Assembly (NCBI GenBank): GCA_023228645.1
Contig: JALOAT010000008.1
Coordinates: forward strand, 1-64,000
DNA length: 64,000 nucleotides
Source of the DNA: Gammaproteobacteria bacterium
Lineage (GTDB): Bacteria > Pseudomonadota > Gammaproteobacteria > Thiohalomonadales > Thiohalomonadaceae
Direction: 5' to 3'
Made by a program: the position numbers and the translations under genes
The notes under the pieces: generated by a model
The model's input: only the letters and a program-made list of their open reading frames with translations
The model's database searches: none
What the model was told of the DNA's origin: nothing
Part shown: positions 27,318 to 33,971 of the stretch, piece after piece
Position numbering within the stretch: position 1 is the stretch's first letter
Layout: each line of letters begins with the position of its first letter

Positions 27318-27821
27318 TCAGTCCGCCTTGGGATTGCTGCCGTAGTAATCGAACGCCCAGTAACGCCGTGTTTTGTCATTCCAGTCGTAAAGGCTCCTGG
27401 CAAGATCGGTCAGGTTGGCACGTCCACCGATGAGCGCCAGGGCGCGGATGGCTGGTTCGAACAACTCTTCCCGGGTTTCATGTTGGAGCAGGCGGCGAAA
27501 ACGCAAACCGGAGTAGCGCGGCTTGTCACCATGAGCCGGCGCCGCCAGCTGTGCAGCGAACCTTGCAGCGGGATCATGGGCGGCGGCATGCGCCAACACA
27601 CCAGCCACCAACGCCACGCCGTCTTCCCTCTTCCAGCCCGTGGCGCGCAGACGCCGCCAAAGGCGCTGGTAGGCCGAAGTAAAAATGACGGCTTCGAGTG
27701 ATCGGGCGCGGCGCAGTTCCGCCCGATCGCCGCGTTTATCTGCAAGCTCCTTCCACCATTCGAGAACAGTTGTCTCCGGTGTTGTGACCTGTTCGTTGTC
27801 TGTCACTGGCGATTCACTCAT
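27318..27821 (-). CDS. cse2: Cse2 (CasB), Cascade small subunit
   Basis: A 167-residue helical protein of the Cse2/CasB family, two copies of which stabilise the displaced DNA strand. It is basic (RRARSLEAVIF, RLWRRLRATGWKRE) as expected for nucleic-acid contact. Its start overlaps the cas8e stop by 4 bp (ATGA), so translation is coupled. Confidence 0.9.
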   Translation of the reverse strand: MSESPVTDNEQVTTPETTVLEWWKELADKRGDRAELRRARSLEAVIFTSAYQRLWRRLRATGWKREDGVALVAGVLAHAAAHDPAARFAAQLAAPAHGDKPRYSGLRFRRLLQHETREELFEPAIRALALIGGRANLTDLARSLYDWNDKTRRYWAFDYYGSNPKAD

Positions 27822-29419
27822 GCGTTGCTCCTTGCTGGCTGCCGGGGCCTGATCTCAAGTCCAAGGGTGTTCATCATCTTCTTGCTGTAGTTGCCCCACT
27901 CCAGCCCCTTGCGGGCGACCGCTATCCGTTTCGGGTCTTCGCTCTCGATAGCACCACTCACGGCCCAGGTGTCGAACAGTGCCAAGGAGCAATCGTTGAG
28001 CAGGCGTAACCAGCCGCGCCGGTCAGGTTCGGCGCCCTCCTCCGTCACGTGGCGATGCAACAGCTCAAGCACGCCGTAGAACCCGGACTGTGTGTCCTGC
28101 CAAAAAGCGTCAACGGCGAAATTGAAATCCCCACGTACCGTCGCCCCTTTGCTGAACCAGGCATCCTTGAGGGCGAGACGCAGATTCCGCGCCACGTCGG
28201 AAGCTGCGTCAAGCAACCGGTTGACCTCCGCACTGAAGCGCTCACGCTGCTCGATATCAAGGTGATAAACGGGCATCAGTGACTCGTACCAACCACGGGC
28301 TTTCGCGTTGTCCATGTCGTATCCGAACGCCCACAGGCGCACGGCGCGGCGGCGGCGGGCACTGCTGCTGCCCCGTGCCGTGATCACCTGTGCGGGCCGC
28401 ACGCCCTGCGCGTCGCCGAGCACCACGCCAAGCCAGTAGCGATAGGCGATGCCGCCGGGCTGGGGATGGAGCGGCAACGGTTTCCCATCTTCATTGATAA
28501 CGTGGGGAGACAAGGGGTGCGCCCAGGCACCGGTGTAGTTCACGCCGTAGCTGCGGGTGTGGAACGCCGTCACCAGCGGCTCGCGTCGGTGCGTCATGGG
28601 GCACTCACCTTCCACCAGATCGCCCATTTCCAGACGAATGCGGCGGGGCATGCCCCAATACATCTGCAAGGGATGAGCGTCTTCCGGCGTGGTGTCGATG
28701 CCGCCGGGGTTTTCGCTGGTACGCGTCGGCGCCAACCAGGGGAAAATGGCGGCGGGGTCGGTGAGATGGCTGTTTCCTGTGAGCCCCTCCAGGTGTTCTG
28801 CGCTCAAGACGTTCAGCCATACCAGCCGCCACAGGTTAGCTGGCAAGGGATCGTGAAGCGGATCCGGGACCAGGAGTGTGGTCAGCGGGCCTCCACCGCG
28901 CATGGACGTGCGATGACCTTTGCCGCCGCTGGGTGCATTGGTCTGGAGGGTGATCAGGGCAGCCACGGCCGCGGTGACGCCGAGCGCCGGGTACTGCCCG
29001 CGCTTGATGAACAGGTCGCGGTTGTCACGCAGGGTCTGGCCACCGGGCTCATCGATCAAGAGTGAACCGATGTCCTTTGGTTCTTCACCCGCGAGCTCCA
29101 GGTCCTGAAGGAAACGCGGCCCGTCGCCGTCCACGTTGAAGGCGTCGCGGTAGCGCAGACAGGCATCACGCAACACCGCGGGTATCGGAGGCCTTTCGTA
29201 AGCCTCACCCCAATCTGCCTCGTCCTCGGGCGTCCAGGCAGTCTGGAGCAGGCCTATCAAGAACTGCACCAGGCTGCCGTTGAAATCGGGCCGGGGCAGA
29301 TCGAGGGCAACGATGGGGTCGTCGTCGATACGGTCGGTGATCTGCCACGGCAGGATCAGCTCTCTTGCCCCGTGTTTGCGCCGTACCGGAAGCCATGGCG
29401 CTCCATCAATCAGGTTCAC
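27818..29419 (-). CDS. cas8e: Cas8e (Cse1/CasA), Cascade large subunit
   Basis: A 533-residue large subunit that reads the PAM and recruits Cas3. It begins VNLIDGAPWLPVRRKHG, as in Cse1, and has the family's GGKGHRTSMRGGGPLTTLL segment. The GTG at 29419 is chosen over an ATG at 29494: homology starts there, and GGAGGA lies 7 bp upstream. The best promoter is at 29548-29519, leaving a leader of about 93 nt. The 252-bp gap to cas3 holds that promoter and a crRNA-like element on the other strand. Confidence 0.94.
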   Translation of the reverse strand: MNLIDGAPWLPVRRKHGARELILPWQITDRIDDDPIVALDLPRPDFNGSLVQFLIGLLQTAWTPEDEADWGEAYERPPIPAVLRDACLRYRDAFNVDGDGPRFLQDLELAGEEPKDIGSLLIDEPGGQTLRDNRDLFIKRGQYPALGVTAAVAALITLQTNAPSGGKGHRTSMRGGGPLTTLLVPDPLHDPLPANLWRLVWLNVLSAEHLEGLTGNSHLTDPAAIFPWLAPTRTSENPGGIDTTPEDAHPLQMYWGMPRRIRLEMGDLVEGECPMTHRREPLVTAFHTRSYGVNYTGAWAHPLSPHVINEDGKPLPLHPQPGGIAYRYWLGVVLGDAQGVRPAQVITARGSSSARRRRAVRLWAFGYDMDNAKARGWYESLMPVYHLDIEQRERFSAEVNRLLDAASDVARNLRLALKDAWFSKGATVRGDFNFAVDAFWQDTQSGFYGVLELLHRHVTEEGAEPDRRGWLRLLNDCSLALFDTWAVSGAIESEDPKRIAVARKGLEWGNYSKKMMNTLGLEIRPRQPARSNA

Positions 29420-29518
29420 GCAATCTTCCTCCGTTTCCCTTTGCGAACTCTGCTGCGGTGGGTTTGGACCCACTCTCCAATCTGTGCCTAACAAAAATAT
29501 CCCTGCCGGCTAGCGGGC

Positions 29519-29548
29519 AGTATATGCGAGTAAGCCACGTCCGATCAA
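29519..29548 (-). promoter_or_regulatory. predicted sigma-70 promoter of the cas8e operon
   Basis: On the minus strand TTGATC (29548-29543) and TATACT (29524-29519) are 18 bp apart. This is the best match to the consensus in the cas3-cas8e gap and would start transcription near 29512. The predicted crRNA-like guide's target abuts its -35 box. Confidence 0.6.
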
Positions 29549-29571
29549 TGTGCTTTAAATCATAATTACAG
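29548..29571 (+). promoter_or_regulatory. predicted Cascade target: ATG PAM plus pseudo-protospacer
   Basis: ATG at 29548-29550 is an accepted type I-E PAM. The next 21 bases (29551-29571) match the pseudo-spacer at 29619-29639 at 16 positions. Positions 1-5 (TGCTT), 7-11 (AAATC), 13, 16 and 18-21 agree; 6, 12, 14, 15 and 17 differ. In Cascade positions 6 and 12 are flipped out. The site abuts the -35 box of the cas8e promoter. The match is seen directly, and the role is inferred. Confidence 0.65.
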
Positions 29572-29587
29572 TAAACTTCGACTTGCC

Positions 29588-29668
29588 CACTTCCCCGACA
29601 TCAATCGGGGATGAACCGTGCTTGAAATCGTGTTCACAGGCGTTCCCCGCGCACGCGGGGATGGTGCG
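29588..29668 (+). ncRNA. crRNA-like element between cas3 and cas8e (candidate CreR)
   Basis: Two degenerate CRISPR repeats read on the plus strand, opposite to the cas genes. The first (29588-29618) has a modified hairpin (CCCCGA, loop CATCAA, TCGGGG) but an intact 5' handle ATGAACCG. The second (29640-29668) is identical to the array repeat over 22 nt (29642-29663), including the full Cas6e hairpin, but has lost the handle (GTGCG for AACCG). Between them is a 21-nt pseudo-spacer, not the usual 32. So exactly the two parts needed for a mature crRNA are kept. The pseudo-spacer matches a PAM-flanked site beside the cas8e promoter. A weak CATAAT box (29561-29566) could drive it. A relic mini-array is the alternative. 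Confidence 0.7.
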
Positions 29669-29696
29669 GCCTCACGCCGAGGCCGCACCTCTTTCC
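29663..29696 (+). terminator. terminator-like hairpin after the crRNA-like element
   Basis: A perfect 10-bp stem (GGTGCGGCCT and AGGCCGCACC, loop of 7) followed on the plus strand by TCTTTCC. The T-run is short. On the minus strand there is none, so it is oriented to stop the crRNA-like transcript. It overlaps the last codons of cas3. Confidence 0.55.
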
Positions 29697-32398
29697 AAAA
29701 CCAGCCCACCCGTATCCGAATAGGTCACCGAAACCTGCTCGCCTTTGCCACCCACCAGGACCCCGCGCCATTGCCCTTCGACCTTCGCCAGGGGCAGAAC
29801 CACGCCGCTGAATCCCTTGCCCCACGCATCCAACAGCACCTTCATGGCCTGCCCCATGGAGCTGGAGGTGTCCGGGTCCATTTCAAACCGGCCGCGCACC
29901 CTCACCTCACTGAGCGGCCACGGGTATCTGGCGTCATCCGACCAAGGGCGCAACTGGATGCCGTCCCAGCGGGCGAGGCGCACGGTTGTCGCCAAATCGC
30001 CGAGGCGGGTCGGGGTATAACTCTCGTCCCACCAGTCACCGCCTTCGTGGCGATAGCCTTGGACCGCTTTGATGGCGTTGAACCGGGCCTGCGAGGCGTC
30101 AGCGCTGCGTGCGCCCTCGGCGCGCTGGCTCCGTGCCTGCAAGGCTGCGGGAATCTCCGGCGCCTGTTCCCCGAAAACCGCTTCGATGAAAAAGCGCAGT
30201 TCGCCAGGAACCGCCATCTGCCGATGTTCTTTCAACAGGCGAGCGGTGGCCCACAGCTGACCGTGGTCGGCATAGACCGAGGCCGCGTGGGGTAGGAGGC
30301 GTACGTACCAGTTGGCGTCCAGTTCCGAGTCAGGATCGGGCGAAAGGACGCGCAAGATCGCGGGGCCGCGCTCATCGTTCCCGGTGACTGAATTGCCGAG
30401 CTTGTCACGGCAGTGTCGGCGCAAACGGCCGGCGCGCTGCAACAGCAGATCGATGGGCGCAAGGTCGGTCACCATTTCGTCGAAATCGAGGTCGAGCGAC
30501 TGTTCGATCACCTGTGTGGCGATCACCACCCGACCGACACGCGCGTCTGCCCCCTGACGCTTGCCAAACGCGTTGACGATCGCCTCTTCCAGACGCAGGC
30601 GGTCGCCCATGGCGAAACGCGCATGAAACAGGACGACCTTGTCAGCGCCCAGGCAAGCACTCAGGCGTTGGTAAGCACTCGTTGCGTCCCCGACCGTATT
30701 GCGCACCCAGGCGACGCAGGCGCCCGCCTCGGCCTGCGCCGTAATCCATGCTTCCACGGAAGCCTCGTCATGGAACAACTCGAACGCCAGCGTGCGCATC
30801 ACCGTCTCGCGGGCGGGCACCGCCACCTGGGCGTGGTCGTCGGTGCCGATGCGCGTCAGGAGCGGATAGCCTTCTGCCTTGAGCATGGGCGTCGCACGAC
30901 CGATGCCTTGGATGAATGCTTCCACCAGCTCGTCACGCATCTTCTTCGGCAATGTGGCGGAAAGCAGGATGGCGCTGCTACCCGAGCGCGCATGCAGGGC
31001 GAGAAGCTCGCAAAGCAGCCGGTGCATGTAGGCATCGGACGCATGCACTTCATCGACGATCAGCACCTTGTCGAGCAAGCCGAGCAGGCGCAGTGATTGG
31101 TGCCGTGAAGTGAGCACCGCCATCAAGGCCTGGTCGATGGTGCCGACACCCATTTGCGCCAGCAGCGCACGTTTGCTGCCGTCTGCCAACCAGGCATTGC
31201 AGTGGGCGCCAGCCTCCGCCTCGCCGCGCTCGTACTCGTCCTGTGCGGTGGAGTGCGGCAGTACGGAATCGGAGAAGCCGTCATCCAGATGGCGGCTCCC
31301 ATGGGCCAGGACCAACGAAGTTGGGCGTGCCCCTTCCAGAAAAAGCCGCCGGTAAACCTGCGCCGTTCGCCGGTACATGGCATTGGCAGTCGCCATGGTG
31401 GGCAGGGCGAGATAGCCTCCTTCAGCCGCACCGGTGGCGAGCAACCGGTTCAACAGCAAAAATGCCGCCTCTGTCTTGCCGGCGCCAGTCGCATCCTCGA
31501 TCAGGAATAACTGCGGGCCAGCGGTCAGCGGCAGCTCGCTACAGGCGGCCTGAAGAGGTGTTGGTGATTCGATGGCATCGAACAGTCGCTGAATGGGTTG
31601 TAAGCCGTTCGGTGGGTTTGGAAGCAATCCGTTGTGGTTCAGCGCCTCCTCGGCCGCAGGACGGGCGACGTCAGCCCAGTAACGCGCCAACGGCATGGGC
31701 TCAGTGCGAAAGGGAAAGTAATCGCGGTTTGAACCCAGCCAGTCTGCAAGGACCGTGATGCCCGCGAGCCACCAGGAGAAGAGTTTCGTTGCGCGCAGGA
31801 ACTCCTTTCCTGAAGGAAACGAGGGCGCCTGATGCTCGCTCAGGAAGAGATCAGCAACTTCATCGACAAAGGCGTTGAGCGCTTGTTCGTCCTCTGGATC
31901 GAAGTAAAACGTGTGGATATCCCCTGCCATTGTCTTCGGCGGCTGACCATGATGGCCACTCACGGCTGACATCCATTGGTCGAGAAGGTCTTGCGCATAA
32001 TGGGCACCCGTGCCATCACCCCACTCGCCAAGCAGGCAATGCCTCACCCGCTCGTAAAGCCGCTGGCGCCAATAGATGTGTGCGAGTGTGTCGTGCCTTT
32101 TGGAATAGCTGTAGGTCTTCGTGCGGGCGGGGGCCAGCTCACCAATCAATTGCTGGAAGGCACTGCTGAATTTTCCAAGGTCATGGAGAGCGATGAAAAA
32201 GCGGACCCACGCCCGCATCTGCGGCTCTGGCAACATGGACAAACGGACAAAGACGCTGCGCAGGCGCTCATGACGCTCAAGCAGCGCATCAGCCACCGCC
32301 GCAACATCCAGACAGTGAAAGACGACCGGGTGCCACTGGAGTGCGCCGTCCTGGTCCCGTTCGCTCTTGCCCCAAAACGCGAAGTATGACGACTGCAT
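29672..32398 (-). CDS. cas3: Cas3, HD nuclease-helicase
   Basis: A 908-residue single-chain Cas3. The HD nuclease domain includes H23 and H28 (WHPVVFHCLD), H72-D73 (LHDLGKF) and a later GHHGQPP. The helicase follows: EDATGAGKTEAA (Walker A), VDEVHASDAY (motif II), LSATLP (motif III), and the late motifs IATQVIEQSLDLDFD and QRAGRLRRH. It unwinds and degrades DNA found by Cascade. The ATG at 32398 follows an AGGA site and begins MQSSYFAFWG like other type I-E Cas3 proteins. The in-frame ATG at 32596 lies in the leader. All motifs are intact, so interference should be active. A 271-bp gap separates it from the WYL regulator gene. Confidence 0.95.
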   Translation of the reverse strand: MQSSYFAFWGKSERDQDGALQWHPVVFHCLDVAAVADALLERHERLRSVFVRLSMLPEPQMRAWVRFFIALHDLGKFSSAFQQLIGELAPARTKTYSYSKRHDTLAHIYWRQRLYERVRHCLLGEWGDGTGAHYAQDLLDQWMSAVSGHHGQPPKTMAGDIHTFYFDPEDEQALNAFVDEVADLFLSEHQAPSFPSGKEFLRATKLFSWWLAGITVLADWLGSNRDYFPFRTEPMPLARYWADVARPAAEEALNHNGLLPNPPNGLQPIQRLFDAIESPTPLQAACSELPLTAGPQLFLIEDATGAGKTEAAFLLLNRLLATGAAEGGYLALPTMATANAMYRRTAQVYRRLFLEGARPTSLVLAHGSRHLDDGFSDSVLPHSTAQDEYERGEAEAGAHCNAWLADGSKRALLAQMGVGTIDQALMAVLTSRHQSLRLLGLLDKVLIVDEVHASDAYMHRLLCELLALHARSGSSAILLSATLPKKMRDELVEAFIQGIGRATPMLKAEGYPLLTRIGTDDHAQVAVPARETVMRTLAFELFHDEASVEAWITAQAEAGACVAWVRNTVGDATSAYQRLSACLGADKVVLFHARFAMGDRLRLEEAIVNAFGKRQGADARVGRVVIATQVIEQSLDLDFDEMVTDLAPIDLLLQRAGRLRRHCRDKLGNSVTGNDERGPAILRVLSPDPDSELDANWYVRLLPHAASVYADHGQLWATARLLKEHRQMAVPGELRFFIEAVFGEQAPEIPAALQARSQRAEGARSADASQARFNAIKAVQGYRHEGGDWWDESYTPTRLGDLATTVRLARWDGIQLRPWSDDARYPWPLSEVRVRGRFEMDPDTSSSMGQAMKVLLDAWGKGFSGVVLPLAKVEGQWRGVLVGGKGEQVSVTYSDTGGLVLERGAASA

Positions 32399-32460
32399 GA
32401 ATTTGTCCTGACTACTTGGGCGTGCTGATTGCACGCAGCGCTCCCGTGTTACGTCCAGCG

Positions 32461-32476
32461 TTGAAATCACATTCAA
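32461..32476. promoter_or_regulatory. TTGAA-N6-TTCAA palindrome upstream of cas3
   Basis: TTGAA, six bases, TTCAA: a perfect short palindrome 63 bp upstream of the cas3 start. The related TTGAAATC...TTCA occurs in the crRNA-like pseudo-spacer (29622) and, changed, in its target (29554). It may be a regulator site or a decayed copy. Confidence 0.4.
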
Positions 32477-32574
32477 CAGCGTTTTCCGGAAACCGAAGCA
32501 TCTGTCCGGCACGGCCGCATGCCAGAACAGACGCAATCGCCGGTCGCCGTGCCACCTGCGAAGATAACCGGGGT

Positions 32575-32597
32575 GGTGGCTCAGGAGATGAGCCACC
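32575..32597. other. 9-bp hairpin between the WYL gene and cas3
   Basis: GGTGGCTCA and TGAGCCACC form a perfect stem with a 5-base loop (GGAGA). There is no T-run in either direction, so a terminator is unlikely. Its role is unknown. Confidence 0.45.
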
Positions 32598-32669
32598 TAC
32601 CTCGGCCATAGCGGAACGCGTCTATCGACTCGACGCCATCGAGAACACACCCGCCCCCTGCTGGAGTGG

Positions 32670-33737
32670 CTACCGGCCGCGAATGCCCCCCAAATCCGCG
32701 AAGAATCGCGGCCGGTGGCCGCTCCTACAGCCCCATGGCGAAACCGAACAAATCAGTGGCTCCGTAGACGAGCCGTGCTTATCCGACCGAACTGCCGCCT
32801 CCCGCAGACGCGCAGCCAACTGCTCGCGCAGTTCCTCAGGGCCGATGACTTCCACGTCAGGCCCGTACTTGAGGATATCCATGATCAATTCCTGACCATC
32901 GGCATAAGGCACCTGAAGTTCATAGCCGTCGTCCTTCCACTCGCCTTTCTGTTCCGGGTGCCATTCCTCGTCGGCAACCCAGCGGGCCGCTCCAGAGGTG
33001 AAGCGCAACACGGCCCAGGCGCGTGCCTCGCCGCCGAAGATGCCGAAGCTGGCGCCCACGTAGCGGTCGAGGGCGGGATCCGATGGCGGCTTGAAGGGGG
33101 CGCCTGTGGACCCGCAGCGGCGGATGCGGTCGAGTGCGAAGAAGCGCAGCGCGCGGGCGCGCTCGCAGTGGCCGACTATGTACCAGTTGTCGCGGTAATG
33201 AATCAGCCAGTAGGGATGGATTCGCCGCCGGGAAATTTCGTCGCGGCTGCGGGAATGGTATTCGATATCCAGTGTGTGGGCGTTGAGAACGGCCTGTGCC
33301 AGCGTCCCGAAGTGTTCACTTTCGGTGCGGCGCCGGGCCGAGCCCACCAACCGGATGCGGGAGATAACGGTATCCACCTGCTGGCCGCTTTTCTCGAGCA
33401 GGCTGCGGATGCGCGCCTTGAGAGGGCCGATATGCGGTGTGAGCACGCCGGGCTGCACGGCTTCCAGTAATTGTTCACTGGCCAACAGGGCATAGAGTTC
33501 GCCGGCGTTGAACCACAGGCCGGGCAGCTCGAAAGCGGGGGCATCGGTGTCGTAGCGGTGACCGTTGGCTGCCCTGTCGTAGAAGATGGGCGCCCCCATG
33601 CGGTCACGCATGTATTCCAGATCACGGACCACGGTGGCGCGGGACACGCAGAGTGTCTTCATCATGTGCGCCAGCGTTACGGGCTTCCCGCGCCGGAGCA
33701 GGTGATGAAGCTGGATGATGCGGCCCATGCGTTCCAT
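32670..33737 (-). CDS. WYL-domain transcriptional regulator
   Basis: A 355-residue regulator. An N-terminal winged helix (HMMKTLCVSRATVVRDLEYM) is followed by a WYL domain (IHPYWLIHYRDNWYIVGHCE) and a C-terminal WCX-like domain. WYL proteins sense nucleic acids or other ligands and often control CRISPR and other defence genes. The ATG at 33737 is chosen because the DNA-binding fold begins there. The gene is upstream of cas3 in the same direction. The last 22 or so codons come from a REP-like repeat (32694-32730), which has overwritten the natural end. Cas genes are the likely, but unproven, targets. Confidence 0.85.
   Translation of the reverse strand: MERMGRIIQLHHLLRRGKPVTLAHMMKTLCVSRATVVRDLEYMRDRMGAPIFYDRAANGHRYDTDAPAFELPGLWFNAGELYALLASEQLLEAVQPGVLTPHIGPLKARIRSLLEKSGQQVDTVISRIRLVGSARRRTESEHFGTLAQAVLNAHTLDIEYHSRSRDEISRRRIHPYWLIHYRDNWYIVGHCERARALRFFALDRIRRCGSTGAPFKPPSDPALDRYVGASFGIFGGEARAWAVLRFTSGAARWVADEEWHPEQKGEWKDDGYELQVPYADGQELIMDILKYGPDVEVIGPEELREQLAARLREAAVRSDKHGSSTEPLICSVSPWGCRSGHRPRFFADLGGIRGR
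32694..32730. repeat. REP-like element in the 3' end of the WYL gene
   Basis: On the minus strand CTGTAGGAGCGGCCACCGGC followed by the palindrome CCGCGATTCTTCGCGG. It resembles the REP family found in many gammaproteobacteria (GTAGGAGCGGCC). It is read as coding by the WYL gene. Confidence 0.65.
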
Positions 33738-33918
33738 GGCGGGTCCGGTTCCGATAACCGTACCGATTGTGCTGTTCCCATGCCATCGGATCAACCCGTT
33801 GCCGTTTCTGCCACCCGCGTCCACGCGCCTTGGTCGCCGGAGACTTCTGCGACACCCTTCGCGCTCCACCTGTGATGCAGTCGGAGGCTCCCGCACCGGG
33901 TTTCGGCCTGGGTGTGCA

Positions 33919-33924
33919 TATAAT
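33919..33924 (+). promoter_or_regulatory. perfect TATAAT -10 box upstream of the GGDEF/EAL gene
   Basis: TATAAT is exact and rare in this GC-rich sequence. It lies 48 bp before the chosen start of the c-di-GMP gene. The -35 region is poor (no TTGACA-like hexamer at 16-18 bp). It is the best candidate promoter for the two-gene unit. Confidence 0.5.
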
Positions 33925-33971
33925 GCGCGTCACGACAGACCTTGGATTACAGGGGCCAGGTCCTACAGGGA

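Noticed and set aside
29524..29565. Tiny plus-strand open frame (13 codons) before the crRNA-like element, considered as a CreT-like toxin
   Set aside because: No ribosome-binding site, no rare-arginine codon pair and no toxin-like feature. The element fits an autoregulatory guide better than a toxin-antitoxin RNA.
29588..29668. Ordinary second CRISPR array with one spacer
   Set aside because: The spacer is 21 nt, not 32. Both repeats are altered at complementary parts, and the orientation is opposite to the main array. It is better explained as a specialised or relic element.
32575..32597. Hairpin before cas3 as an intrinsic terminator
   Set aside because: The stem is good, but no T-run follows in either direction.
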